A stretch of 64,000 nt of DNA, taken from an uncultured Gammaproteobacteria bacterium (lineage in GTDB: Bacteria > Pseudomonadota > Gammaproteobacteria > UBA6429 > Thiohalophilaceae). The notes under the pieces are model-generated. The model did not search any database, was not told the origin of the DNA, and saw only the letters and a list, made by a program, of their open reading frames with translations. Within the stretch, counting starts at the first letter, position 1, and each line of letters begins with the position of its first letter. The translations under genes were made by a program, and so were the position numbers. This document shows, in pieces, positions 39,962-50,858 of the stretch. The DNA is taken from NCBI GenBank assembly GCA_937967995.1, contig CALBTB010000006.1, positions 1 through 64,000 on the forward strand, given 5' to 3'.

Positions 39962-40717
39962 ATGGCTAAATTATTTGAAATTGTTGCCTATACTGACGAC
40001 CTGCTGGAAACCTACCGATTTCAGGATTATTGCCCCAATGGCCTGCAGGTCGAAGGTGCGGGCGATGTACGAACCATTGTTAGCGGTGTAACGGCCTGCC
40101 AGGCCCTTATCGATGCGGCTCGGCAGAAGCAGGCCCAGCTGATTCTGGTCCATCATGGCTATTTCTGGAAAGGCGAGAATGCCAGCCTGGTCGGCATGAA
40201 ACGTGAGCGCATTCGCAGCCTGCTCGACGCCAATATCAGCCTGCTGGCGTATCACCTGCCGCTGGATGCCCACCCCGTATTTGGTAATAACGCCCAGTTA
40301 GCCGAGCAACTGGGATTTGTGGTGGAAGGGCAGTTCGGGCAGGGTAATCCTCCCATCGGATTATATGGCCGGCTTCAGCAAGCCATGAACGCGGAGGAAC
40401 TGTCATCCCATCTCACGGCGAAACTGGATCGGGCACCACTGCATATTGCGGGTGATAGCACAAAGATCAATCGTATTGCGTGGTGCACCGGCGCAGCGCA
40501 GGGCTATATCGAACAGGCGCTGGCGCTGGGTGTGGATGCCTACCTGAGTGGTGAGATTTCCGAGCAGACCGTCCATGTCGCACGTGAAACCGGGATGCAC
40601 TATTTTTCAGCCGGCCATCATGCCACCGAGCGATACGGTGCACAGGCGCTGGGTCGTCACCTTGCCGATCACTTCGGTTTGGAACACCATTTTGTCGATA
40701 TTAATAACCCAGTATAA
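39962..40717 (+). CDS. Nif3-like dinuclear metal centre protein
   Basis: Member of the YbgI/Nif3 family, hexameric proteins with a two-metal site; proposed as a GTP cyclohydrolase-like enzyme, but the role is unsettled. The 251-residue protein has the metal ligands in VHHGYFW (about residues 63-69) and the C-terminal SAGHHATERYG. It is divergent from the algW-like gene with 60 bases between starts. Confidence 0.93.
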   Translation: MAKLFEIVAYTDDLLETYRFQDYCPNGLQVEGAGDVRTIVSGVTACQALIDAARQKQAQLILVHHGYFWKGENASLVGMKRERIRSLLDANISLLAYHLPLDAHPVFGNNAQLAEQLGFVVEGQFGQGNPPIGLYGRLQQAMNAEELSSHLTAKLDRAPLHIAGDSTKINRIAWCTGAAQGYIEQALALGVDAYLSGEISEQTVHVARETGMHYFSAGHHATERYGAQALGRHLADHFGLEHHFVDINNPV

Positions 40718-40851
40718 CTGTTTGATAATTCGCCTGTTTTCCAACTATTACTTGACCTGATCGAGTCGTTAGTCCAAACTATGCCCCCGTTTTGGTCAGG
40801 CAATTTTGGTAACGATCTGACATTCCCAATTCAAAAGAGTGAACAAAAATT

Positions 40852-40877
40852 CGCGACTTTAGTGGTCGCGTTTTTTT
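40852..40877 (+). terminator. Terminator-like hairpin in front of petA
   Basis: CGCGAC, a 7-base loop and GTCGCG are followed by seven T residues, a textbook intrinsic terminator. It ends only 20 bases before the petA ATG, so there is no room for a promoter behind it. It may end transcripts of the Nif3-like gene, but any message that reaches petABC must read through it or start upstream of it. Confidence 0.75.
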
Positions 40878-40897
40878 AATACGCGGAGAACGAACGC

Positions 40898-41491
40898 ATG
40901 AGCAATGATGCTGTGGACACCAGTAAGCGCCGCTTCCTGGTTGCTCTGACTTCGGCGGCCGGTGCCGTCGGCGCAGTTGGAGTCGCTGTACCTTTTATCA
41001 GTTCCATGAATCCCAGTGCCCGCGCCGAAGCCGCCGGTGCCCCGGTGGAAGTGGATATCAGTAAACTTCAGCCCGGTGAGCGACTGATTGTCGAATTTCG
41101 TAAAAAGCCGGTCTGGGTCGTCTATCGTACGGAACAGAATTTAGCTGATCTCGGTAAACTGGATGGAAGATTACAAGATCCCAAATCAGAAGGTTCCATT
41201 CAGCCAGAATATGCGCAGAACAAGGCTCGTTCCCGCGAGGATCGCAAGAATATCCTCGTCGTCGAGGGTATCTGCACGCACCTTGGTTGCTCACCACAGT
41301 ATCGACCTGATGTAGAGCCGGATGCCGGCTGGTTAGGTGGTTTCTACTGCCCCTGCCACGGTTCACGTTTTGATCTGGCAGGACGCGTTTATGCCGGCGC
41401 ACCGGCACCGACCAATCTGCCGATTCCTAAATATCAGTTTATAAACGACACCACCATTCTGGTCGGTGATGATTCAGCAGGGGCCGCATAA
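40898..41491 (+). CDS. petA: Rieske iron-sulfur subunit of cytochrome bc1
   Basis: 2Fe-2S subunit of the quinol-cytochrome c oxidoreductase. The 197-residue protein has a Tat-like start (SKRRFLVALTSAAGA) that also forms the membrane anchor, and the cluster motifs CTHLGC and CPCHGSRFD with two Cys and two His. GCGGAGAACG upstream includes a GGAG. It overlaps the petB start by one base. Confidence 0.97.
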   Translation: MSNDAVDTSKRRFLVALTSAAGAVGAVGVAVPFISSMNPSARAEAAGAPVEVDISKLQPGERLIVEFRKKPVWVVYRTEQNLADLGKLDGRLQDPKSEGSIQPEYAQNKARSREDRKNILVVEGICTHLGCSPQYRPDVEPDAGWLGGFYCPCHGSRFDLAGRVYAGAPAPTNLPIPKYQFINDTTILVGDDSAGAA

Positions 41492-42927
41492 TGACGAGTA
41501 AAGCAATGGCATTATTGGGTTGGGTTGACGATCGCTTTCCACTGACCAAACTGTGGAAAGAACATCTGTCAGAATATTATGCGCCGAAGAATTTTAACTT
41601 CTGGTATTTCTTTGGCTCGCTGGCACTGCTGGTGCTGGTGATTCAGATAGTCAGTGGCATTTTCCTGACGATTCACTATAAGCCGGATGCTGAACTGGCC
41701 TTTGCCTCTGTCGAATACATCATGCGCGATGTACCGTGGGGCTGGTTTGTACGCTATATGCATTCCACCGGTGCCTCGGCGTTTTTCATCGTGGTGTACC
41801 TGCATATGTACCGCGGTCTGATTTATGGTTCTTACCGCAAACCGCGTGAGCTGATCTGGATCTTCGGTGTCTTCATCTACCTGGCGTTAATGGCCGAAGC
41901 CTTCTTTGGCTATCTGTTACCGTGGGGTCAGATGTCCTACTGGGGTGCACAGGTGATTGTGAACCTGTTTGCCGCCATTCCGTTTGGTATTGGTGAACCA
42001 CTGTCTGAGTGGATTCGTGGTGACTACGTCATTTCTGATGCCACCCTGAATCGCTTTTTTGCATTCCACGTGATTGCCGTACCGCTGGTGCTTATCATGC
42101 TGGTCGCTGCACACATCATGGCATTACATGAAGTGGGCTCGAACAACCCGGACGGTGTGGAAATCAAGAAGAACAAGGGTGCCGATGGTATTCCTCTGGA
42201 TGGTATTCCATTTCATCCGTACTACACGGTGAAAGATATTCTCGGTGTAGTCGTGTTCATGATTGGATTCTTTGCGGTGATGTTTTTTAATCCGACCATG
42301 CAGGTGACGGATACGTTAAGCCTGTTTATTGAATCACCAAACTTTGAACCGGCCAACCCGCTGAAAACACCGGAACATATTGCACCGGTATGGTACTTCA
42401 CACCGTTCTACGCGATGTTACGTGCAGTACCACCGATGCTGGGTTCACAGTTCCCGGGTGTACTGGTGATGGGTGCGGCCATTGTCGTGCTGTTTTTCCT
42501 GCCCTGGCTGGATAAAAGCCCGGTCAAATCTTTCCGCTACAAGGGCACATATATTCGTGTCGCGCTGGCGACCTTTGTCATCAGCTTTATCTTGCTGGGT
42601 TACTTCGGCGTTATTTCAGCCACAGCGGAAAGAACCATGATTGCGCAGTGTGCAACAGTCATTTACTTCGGTTATTTCCTGTACATGCCGTTTTATAGTC
42701 GTCACGAAATAACCGCGACCGGGTGGCGTGCGCCTCTGGTTGCGCTGTATTCGATACTGACGATCGGCCTGATTGCATACTGGTGGATGAATGATGAAGT
42801 CAGTGCAACACTCAAGCTGATTGTCTCTGTGGTAACACTGGTCTACACCATTTACCTGCTGATCATACCGGCATATGTCAAAGCGGATACCGTGAAACAA
42901 GTACCAGACAGGGTGACATCCAAATGA
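41491..42927 (+). CDS. petB: Cytochrome b subunit of bc1, with extended C terminus
   Basis: Membrane subunit with two b hemes and both quinone sites. Heme ligands are in RYMHSTGA / VYLHMYRG and FAFHVIAV / VAAHIMAL. The Qo motif reads PVWY (APVWYFTPFYAMLR) instead of PEWY, a variant also seen in other beta- and gammaproteobacteria. The usual eight helices end near residue 405 (MPFYSRHE). Then come about 72 more residues with two further hydrophobic helices (about 415-433 and 445-467) before the customary VPDRVTSK end. The total of 478 residues is therefore long for the family. Confidence 0.96.
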   Translation: MTSKAMALLGWVDDRFPLTKLWKEHLSEYYAPKNFNFWYFFGSLALLVLVIQIVSGIFLTIHYKPDAELAFASVEYIMRDVPWGWFVRYMHSTGASAFFIVVYLHMYRGLIYGSYRKPRELIWIFGVFIYLALMAEAFFGYLLPWGQMSYWGAQVIVNLFAAIPFGIGEPLSEWIRGDYVISDATLNRFFAFHVIAVPLVLIMLVAAHIMALHEVGSNNPDGVEIKKNKGADGIPLDGIPFHPYYTVKDILGVVVFMIGFFAVMFFNPTMQVTDTLSLFIESPNFEPANPLKTPEHIAPVWYFTPFYAMLRAVPPMLGSQFPGVLVMGAAIVVLFFLPWLDKSPVKSFRYKGTYIRVALATFVISFILLGYFGVISATAERTMIAQCATVIYFGYFLYMPFYSRHEITATGWRAPLVALYSILTIGLIAYWWMNDEVSATLKLIVSVVTLVYTIYLLIIPAYVKADTVKQVPDRVTSK

Positions 42928-43691
42928 AAAATAAACTGATTGCATTGTTACTGTTATGTACGCCGGCCATGAGCATGGCGGCGGGTGGTGGTTACCCAAA
43001 CGAGTCCGCGGATATCAACCTGGAAAATGAACAGTCCCTGCGTCGTGGCGCCAAGCTGTTCGTCAATTACTGCCTGAGTTGCCATTCAGCGGCTTATATG
43101 CGCTACAGCCGGATGGGCAAGGATCTTGGACTGACCGACGAACAGGTTGAGAACAACATGATGTTTGTTTCTAACTTCGACAAACTGGACAGTGGCGAAC
43201 CAAAGAAAATTGGCGACCTGATGACTGTGGCCATGACCAAAAAAGACGCCAAGGTCTTTTTTGGTACGGAAGTGCCGGACCTGACGGTGGTGGCACGGGC
43301 GCGCGGTGCAGACTGGCTTTATACATACCTGACGACGTTTTATGTCGATGAGAGTCGTCCGTTTGGTGTGAACAACGCCAAATTCCCAAGTGTCGGTATG
43401 CCACACGTCATGTGGGAACTGGAAGGAATGAAGAAGAAAGTTGTCACCAAAGAAAAGGACAGCAACGGTCATGAAGTCGAACACATCAGTTTTGAAAAAG
43501 TGACTGAAGGCAGCATGACGGATGCCGAATTCAAACAGGCCATGAATGACCTGGTCAATTTCCTGGTCTATATGGGTGAGCCAATCAAGCTCGAACGCCA
43601 GCGGATTGGAATTTACGTGATGTTTTTCCTGATCCTGTTCTTCTTCCTGGCCTATTTGCTCAAGAAAGAATACTGGAAAGACATCCATTAA
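42924..43691 (+). CDS. petC: Cytochrome c1 subunit of bc1
   Basis: Periplasm-facing c-type cytochrome that takes electrons from the Rieske centre. The 255 residues have a signal peptide (about 1-20), the heme-binding CLSCH (50-54) in YCLSCHSAAYMRYSR, and a C-terminal membrane anchor (about 229-247) ending with a few charged residues. The start overlaps the petB stop by 4 bases, as usual for petABC. Confidence 0.97.
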   Translation: MKNKLIALLLLCTPAMSMAAGGGYPNESADINLENEQSLRRGAKLFVNYCLSCHSAAYMRYSRMGKDLGLTDEQVENNMMFVSNFDKLDSGEPKKIGDLMTVAMTKKDAKVFFGTEVPDLTVVARARGADWLYTYLTTFYVDESRPFGVNNAKFPSVGMPHVMWELEGMKKKVVTKEKDSNGHEVEHISFEKVTEGSMTDAEFKQAMNDLVNFLVYMGEPIKLERQRIGIYVMFFLILFFFLAYLLKKEYWKDIH

Positions 43692-43719
43692 CTTTTTTCA
43701 GCAGTGCAAATTTTTTACC

Positions 43720-43751
43720 GGGGGCGCTGTCATCGCCCCCTTCATATTTTT
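43720..43751 (+). terminator. Probable terminator or attenuator after petC
   Basis: GGGGGCG, a 7-base loop and CGCCCCC (43720-43740) are followed by TTCATATTTTT. The stem is strong but the T tract is interrupted. It separates petABC from sspA, whose ATG is 18 bases further on, so it may only reduce read-through. Confidence 0.55.
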
Positions 43752-43768
43752 AACGAGGTAGTACAAGT

Positions 43769-44392
43769 ATGGCGCAAGTGACCAATCGTCGTCTGGCAAT
43801 GACACTGTTTTCATCGGATGACTGTGCCCGCTGTCATGCTGTGCGAATTGTACTGGCAGAAAAAGGCATTAATTTTGAAATCCAGCCGGTCAGCGAAACC
43901 GAAATTCCGGAAGACCTGCATGACCTGAACCCTTATGGTGAAGTACCGACCCTGGTGGATCGTGATCTGGTTCTTTATGATCATCAGGTGATTATGGAGT
44001 ACCTCGATGAGCGGTTTCCCCATCCACCGTTAATGCCGGTTGATCCTGTGTCACGCGGCCGTAATCGTCTGATGTTGCATCGCATTGAACGTGACTGGTA
44101 CAGCCTGATGGACAAGATATTAAAAAATAACGATGATGCGGCACGCAAGGAGTTGCGTGAAAGCCTGTTGAGCGCTGTGCCGATTTTTGACTCCAAACCG
44201 TTTTTCATGAGTGATGAGCTCAGTCTTATCGATTGTACAATCGGTCCCCTTTTATGGCGCCTGCCGGCACTTGGTATCGAATTGCCAAACGCCGCCAAAC
44301 CGATGAATAAATATGCAGACAGCCTGTTTGCACGTGACGGATTTCGCCAGAGCCTGACAGAAACCGAAAAAGAAATGCGTTCCCCCCTGTAA
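43769..44392 (+). CDS. sspA: Stringent starvation protein A
   Basis: Glutathione-transferase-like protein that binds RNA polymerase and adjusts transcription in stationary phase and stress. The 207-residue protein has the thioredoxin-like N domain (about 10-85, with DDCARCHAVRIVLAEKGI) and a helical C domain with the PHPPLMPVDP linker. GAGGT lies 10 bases upstream. petABC-sspA-sspB is a standard order. Confidence 0.96.
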   Translation: MAQVTNRRLAMTLFSSDDCARCHAVRIVLAEKGINFEIQPVSETEIPEDLHDLNPYGEVPTLVDRDLVLYDHQVIMEYLDERFPHPPLMPVDPVSRGRNRLMLHRIERDWYSLMDKILKNNDDAARKELRESLLSAVPIFDSKPFFMSDELSLIDCTIGPLLWRLPALGIELPNAAKPMNKYADSLFARDGFRQSLTETEKEMRSPL

Positions 44393-44435
44393 AGCGCTAA
44401 GATTATTAAAGGGAATCACTCAACGGGATTGCGCT

Positions 44436-44807
44436 ATGGAGCTGACGCCGAGTCAACCCTATCTGTTACGGGCGATCTATGAATGGATCGTGGACAATGA
44501 ACTGACACCTTATTTATTGGTGGATGCCAGTAATGATGATGTCCAGGTCCCGCGCCAGTATGTTGAGAACGGGAAAATTGTTCTGAATATTGCGCCTCGC
44601 GCCGTCAACAACCTGGTCCTCAACAATGAGGCCGTTGAGTTTAATGCACGTTTCTCCGGTCGGCCGATGGACGTCTCACTGCCGACCAAATCCGTACTTG
44701 CTATCTATGCCAAGGAAAACGGACAGGGAATGGTATTCAATGATGTCGAGGATACCGAGCCTGAACCACCCAAACCAGACAAACCCAAACTTCGCGTCGT
44801 CAAATAA
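44436..44807 (+). CDS. sspB: ClpXP adaptor SspB
   Basis: Delivers ssrA-tagged proteins to ClpXP. The N-terminal fold (about 1-105) includes YLLRAIYEWIVDNELTPYLLVDA and the substrate-binding IVLNIAPRAVNNL. The tail ends in PKLRVVK, the ClpX-docking motif of the family. The length of 123 residues is on the short side but complete. Confidence 0.96.
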   Translation: MELTPSQPYLLRAIYEWIVDNELTPYLLVDASNDDVQVPRQYVENGKIVLNIAPRAVNNLVLNNEAVEFNARFSGRPMDVSLPTKSVLAIYAKENGQGMVFNDVEDTEPEPPKPDKPKLRVVK

Positions 44808-44819
44808 CGCCGCCGCGTC

Positions 44820-45335
44820 ATGATTGAAATTATTCAATCAGACATCACACAACTCCAGGTCGATGCGATCGTCAATGCCGCAAACCAGAGCCTGCTGGGC
44901 GGGGGTGGCGTGGACGGTGCGATTCATCGGGCAGCCGGGTCGAAACTTCTTGAAGCCTGCCGCCATTTAAATGGTTGTCATACCGGTGAAGCAAAACTGA
45001 CGCCGGGTTTTGATTTGAAAGCAAAATACGTGATTCATACTGTCGGACCGGTCTGGCATGGTGGCAATCATGGTGAGGCAGCGTTGCTGGAAAGTTGTTA
45101 CCGACAATCATTTGCTCTCGCACACCAGCATGACGTGCATAGTATCGCTTTTCCGGGAATCAGCACGGGCGTGTATGGCTATCCAAAGGATCAGGCCTGT
45201 CGAGTTGCGCTGACCGTAATGCTTGAAAATGAAAAGGCGTTTGACCGCGTTATTGCCTGTTGCTTCAGCAGAACCGACACTGATCTATACCGTGATACGC
45301 TTGCGCAGCTACGCAAATCTACTGGTCACACGTAG
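44820..45335 (+). CDS. Macrodomain O-acetyl-ADP-ribose deacetylase (YmdB-like)
   Basis: Macrodomain hydrolase of 171 residues; relatives remove acetyl from O-acetyl-ADP-ribose or ADP-ribose from proteins. Signature stretches are [23 protein letters not shown] (about 15-37), [10 protein letters not shown] and [12 protein letters not shown]. It starts 12 bases after sspB and may be co-transcribed with it. The end overlaps the small ORF on the other strand by 10 bases. Confidence 0.95.
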   Translation: MIEIIQSDITQLQVDAIVNAANQSLLGGGGVDGAIHRAAGSKLLEACRHLNGCHTGEAKLTPGFDLKAKYVIHTVGPVWHGGNHGEAALLESCYRQSFALAHQHDVHSIAFPGISTGVYGYPKDQACRVALTVMLENEKAFDRVIACCFSRTDTDLYRDTLAQLRKSTGHT

Positions 45336-45583
45336 ACGTCGATACTTTGCCCGGTTTTAGCATCTGACACACGTCGACCGGATCGCCGTGCATATGGGTT
45401 ACGCGTATCCAGCATGACAGACTGGCTGGCCTGGCGACGATCCACGCCACAGCGACGTTCTGATGATCGGTGTGGATGTGGCCGTTTTTCAACGGGAATG
45501 ATGTGATGCACAGCCCTGGCCAGCACCCGTGGGCGCAGGTAAGTCGGACTGAATTGCGCTGTGATATGACGAATCCACGTCAT
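45326..45583 (-). CDS. Small Arg-rich protein of unknown function
   Basis: An 85-residue ORF that I cannot assign. Its second half holds Arg-rich groups, [12 protein letters not shown] and [13 protein letters not shown], a style common in short hypothetical proteins of gammaproteobacteria. Codon choice looks like that of real neighbours and no better gene competes for the space, but no clear ribosome-binding site is seen. It overlaps the macrodomain gene end by 10 bases. Confidence 0.5.
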   Translation of the reverse strand: MTWIRHITAQFSPTYLRPRVLARAVHHIIPVEKRPHPHRSSERRCGVDRRQASQSVMLDTRNPYARRSGRRVSDAKTGQSIDVYV

Positions 45584-45618
45584 GGTCCCTTCCCCGAAAA
45601 ATCTGTATTATTGTTTCT

Positions 45619-45651
45619 GACCAGTTTTCTGGTCTTATTATTAATTATTAT
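45619..45651 (+). terminator. Probable terminator in the AT-rich gap
   Basis: GACCAG-TTTT-CTGGTC (45619-45634) is a perfect hairpin followed by TTATTATTAATTATTAT. It is oriented to stop plus-strand messages from sspA-sspB-macrodomain, although it lies about 280 bases past that operon. The rest of the gap 45584-45837 is very AT-rich and contains no other clear signal; a promoter for the lipoprotein gene at 45838 may lie in it. Confidence 0.5.
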
Positions 45652-45837
45652 GCCTGAATGACACTACTTATTCTGTGAAATTAAGCGCAACTTATCAAAA
45701 TCGCTCAATATTTCAGATTTTCCTGATATTTTTTAATTCTATTAAAACCATTAATTTATTTAATAGTATGTGGTCAAGAGGACGTTTCAGGTTGTCGATA
45801 ACCACTACAGGCCCGGCCAATATGGTGGATTTCTGAT

Positions 45838-47546
<1,709 letters not shown>

Positions 47547-49399
47547 TGCGAAATTTTACCCAGGTCAGCTGGCGGCGCACTCGAAGCTGGTTATCCAGGC
47601 TAAGGCTACCGGTTTCACCGTCAAAACGCTCGTATGGATAGGTGCGCAGTGTGTGCAGGGCACCAATGATATTGAATGCATCGATGCCCAGAGCATACAG
47701 ACGTTGCAAAGCATTACCGGCATCGGAGATCTGGCTTTCGATTTCTGCACGAATACCTCGATGTGCCGTACTCTCTGCCAGTACCCATGGCATATCACCA
47801 AACACGAGTCCATCCATATCGCGATCGCGTTCCTGATTAAGGATGCCGGTGTAGACATGAGAAGTCGCATACACCGGAACATCCGTTGCATGGTAGAACT
47901 TCAGTTGCGGCCGAATCTGTCGCGCCTGTCTTGGATAGGCCGCCATGAAAATAAAATCGATATCCTGTCTGCGGCGTGATGTATATTTAATGTCCCGTTT
48001 CAATATGTTTGATACGCGACGATAGCGTCGCTGACTGTCATCGATATTGAGTAACATTTTAATGGGCTGAGAGAAATCAGTTTTAACCGGTTCATAAGTC
48101 TGTTTCTCGACAATTCGGCCACCCATCATTTCCCAGCGTGTCTTGAAAGCGTCATAAATCCGTTCACCCCACGGTCCGGCGGGAACCAGGACAGCTGCAT
48201 TAACGTGTCCATCCAGCCAGGTACGTTCGGCAACCTGGCGTGCCTCTTCTTCCGGTGACAGGCCAAACTGATACAGGTTGCTTCTTAGCGTATCCTGTTC
48301 AGGCAGATAATTGAGTGCCAGCATCGGGACGGAAAGATCTTCAACGGTGATAAGCTGCTGAATGCCTTCCTTGGTTAATGGTCCCACGACAAACTCGGCT
48401 CCCTGTTCAATGGCTTTTCGATAAACTTCGGAAGCCGACTTTTCGTCATCACCCACATCATAAATGCGAATTGTCTGTTGCTGGTTTGGTCTGCGTGTGT
48501 AATAGGCGGCCAGGAAACCATCGCGTAAGGCTTCACCGGCACGGGCAAACTTACCACTCAGCGGTAACAGCAGCGCAACGCGATCCGGGTAGGCAACATC
48601 TTCGGCTTTACGTTCTGATAACGCGGTAAGAATATCCGGTGACACCGGATGGCCCGGGTATTTTTCCTGCCACAGGAATAGTTGTTCTTTTAGCCGCACC
48701 GGACTGAGTTGATAAACTTTCGAAATTTGTACCAGTTCCATCCAGCCGCTCAGTGTGTCCGGTGGTGGTGCAGTGCGCAGTTGCTGTAGTGAACGCTCGT
48801 TCATGCTGGCCAGTGCGGCCCAGATCTGTTCCTGATTGGAACGTATAATGGCTGAATCAACCAGATAGCGTTCACGTTGTACCAGTTCACGTGCTGTTTC
48901 AAGATGATTGCCGGATAGCGTATAAGCATCGGCGCGCAGTTTATGAAATTCCGACTGGTAAACCGCCGTCATGCTCTCACCCAGCGGTTTGGTCAAAATG
49001 ATCTGCACCTCATCGGGCCGCCGTTCGGCAATAGCGATATTGGCGTGGGTTAAACGGGCAATGTTATTAATAAAAGGGTCACGTGGATCATAGGGTGTCT
49101 GATTCAATAACTGCTTGGCCTGAGAAATCTGATCGGCCCGGGCCAGGGCGGCTGCGGCGCGAAGCCGGTTATAGGTCTGCAATGAACCGCTGCTTTGTTC
49201 CGCCTGCTGAATAAAAATACGTGCGGCTTCAGTATGCTGGCCCGCCTTGAATAACAGTTCGGGATCTTCGGTGCTCAGGCCTTCTGTTGCTTTTTGAAGT
49301 GTGGTACAACCGCTGAATACCAGCAAGCTGCTGATAATGAGTAATTTTCCTAATTTCATACTAATACAGTTTCCTTAACTTCAACGAAAGGATTATAAC

Positions 49400-50260
49400 G
49401 TGTCTGACTCAGCGGGTGTGCTTTACATTGTGGCGACACCCATTGGAAATCTGGCGGATATCAGCCAACGGGCGCTCGATGTCCTGCAGGACGTCGATCT
49501 GATTGTGGCCGAGGATACCCGCAACAGCCAGAAATTGCTTGGCCATTATGCGATTAAAACGCGCATGATGGCACTGCATGAGCACAATGAACGTGAACAG
49601 GCCGACGAATTAATCAAAAAGCTGCAGGCGGGTACCAGCATTGCCGCGATCAGTGATGCCGGAACGCCTTTGATAAGTGACCCCGGTTATCATCTCGTCA
49701 GCCTGGCCCACGAGCATGGCATTCGAGTGGTTCCGATTCCCGGACCGAGTGCGCTCATCACCGCACTTTCGACGGGTGGATTAGCCACGGATCGGTTTGT
49801 TTTTGAGGGGTTTTTGCCCAGTAAAGCCGCCGCCCGACTGTCACATCTGCAGACCCTGGCAAAAGAGCCGCGTACGATGGTTTTTTATGAAGCCCCACAT
49901 CGTCTGATCGAAAGCCTCGAATCCATGCTGTCAGTATTTGGTGCTGATCGAATGGCGGTCCTGGCGCGAGAGTTAACCAAGTTATACGAGACTGTTCGGC
50001 GCGCAAGCCTTGAGGAACTGTGTGACTGGGTGAAGCAAAATCCGGAACAGCAAAAGGGCGAGAGTGTGATCCTCGTGGCCGGCTGTGCCAGCAATGAGTC
50101 AACGGAAACAATAGAAATCGATGTTGACCAGTTGCTTACTGCATTACTGACGAAGCTGCACGTAAAAGAGGCCGCTCAGCTGGCGAGTCAGATTAGTGGT
50201 TTGAGTAAAAACCGTCTTTACGCCAGGGCACTGGAACTTCAGCAATCCCGCCGCGACTAA
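49400..50260 (+). CDS. rsmI: 16S rRNA 2'-O-methyltransferase RsmI
   Basis: Methylates the ribose of C1402 in 16S rRNA. The 286-residue tetrapyrrole-methylase-fold protein begins LYIVATPIGNLADIS and has EDTRNSQKLL, SDAGTPLISDPG and PGPSALITALSTGG, all typical. The start is GTG with AAGGA upstream. It ends 14 bases before the RNase P RNA. Confidence 0.97.
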   Translation: MSDSAGVLYIVATPIGNLADISQRALDVLQDVDLIVAEDTRNSQKLLGHYAIKTRMMALHEHNEREQADELIKKLQAGTSIAAISDAGTPLISDPGYHLVSLAHEHGIRVVPIPGPSALITALSTGGLATDRFVFEGFLPSKAAARLSHLQTLAKEPRTMVFYEAPHRLIESLESMLSVFGADRMAVLARELTKLYETVRRASLEELCDWVKQNPEQQKGESVILVAGCASNESTETIEIDVDQLLTALLTKLHVKEAAQLASQISGLSKNRLYARALELQQSRRD

Positions 50261-50274
50261 GGTAAACTGAACAG

Positions 50275-50624
50275 GAAAGTCGGCCAGGCAATCGCTGTGT
50301 TTCACTTAGTTTCACAGAGGAAAGTCCGGGCTCCACAGGGCGGGATGCCAGGTAACTCCTGGACGGCGTGAGCCGATGGAAAGTGCCACAGAAAATATAC
50401 CGCCTGCTGCACTTGCGGCGGGTAAGGGTGAAATGGTGTGGTAAGAGCGCACCGCGCTGGTGGTAACATCAGCGGCAGGGTAAACCCCATCCGGAGCAAG
50501 GCCAAATAGAGGTGCAATGGCGTGGCCCGCGCTGCACCTGGGTAGGCTGCTTGAGCCCGTGAGTGATCACGGGCCCAGATGAATGATTGTCCACGACAGA
50601 ACCCGGCTTATCGGCCGACTTTCT
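50275..50624 (+). ncRNA. rnpB: RNase P RNA (bacterial type A)
   Basis: Catalytic RNA that trims the 5' ends of tRNAs. The P1 stem is closed by AAAGTCGGCC (50276-50285) and GGCCGACTTT (50613-50622). Conserved parts seen in order are GAGGAAAGTCCGGGCTCC, the region GGTAAGGGTGAAA, AGAGCGCACCGC, GGCAGGGTAAACCCC, GCAAGGCCAAATAG and, near the 3' end, ACAGAACCCGGCTTA, which contains the CCA-pairing bases. A TAAACT 7 bases before the 5' end may be its -10 box. A T-rich tail (CTCTTTTCTT) follows. Confidence 0.96.
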
Positions 50625-50638
50625 CTTTTCTTACTCCC

Positions 50639-50658
50639 AAATGATCAATAAATGATCA
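50639..50658. repeat. Tandem AAATGATCA repeat upstream of mraZ
   Basis: Two copies of AAATGATCA begin 11 bases apart, each holding the palindrome TGATCA. The spacing is about one helix turn, as for a paired protein-binding site. It lies 160 bases above the mraZ -35 and 15 bases below the rnpB end. The rest of the AT-rich gap to 50819 shows no other clear signal. Confidence 0.35.
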
Positions 50659-50819
50659 CAATTTCCTGAAACTTTGCTTTAAGATCACTCTCTAACTTGC
50701 TGATTTTGATGGATATTTAAACATTAAAAGTCAGTGAAATATTGACTATTTATTAACCAGCTGTTCGCTAAGTTACTGACACATAAGCAAGTATTCGTCT
50801 GTTTTGTGGGCTGTTTCGC

Positions 50820-50849
50820 TTGACACTTTGCCAGTTCGACACCTATAGT
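50820..50849 (+). promoter_or_regulatory. Sigma-70 promoter of mraZ and the dcw cluster
   Basis: A perfect TTGACA (50820-50825), an 18-base spacer and TATAGT (50844-50849) match the housekeeping consensus. Transcription would start near 50856, at the edge of the MraZ repeats and about 50 bases before the mraZ start codon. This corresponds to Pmra of E. coli. Confidence 0.8.
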
Positions 50850-50858
50850 GTTACGAAG

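Noticed and set aside
45470..45661. Plus-strand frame of 63 codons in the gap before the lipoprotein gene
   Set aside because: It overlaps the more gene-like minus-strand ORF and the AT-rich terminator region, and has no ribosome-binding site.
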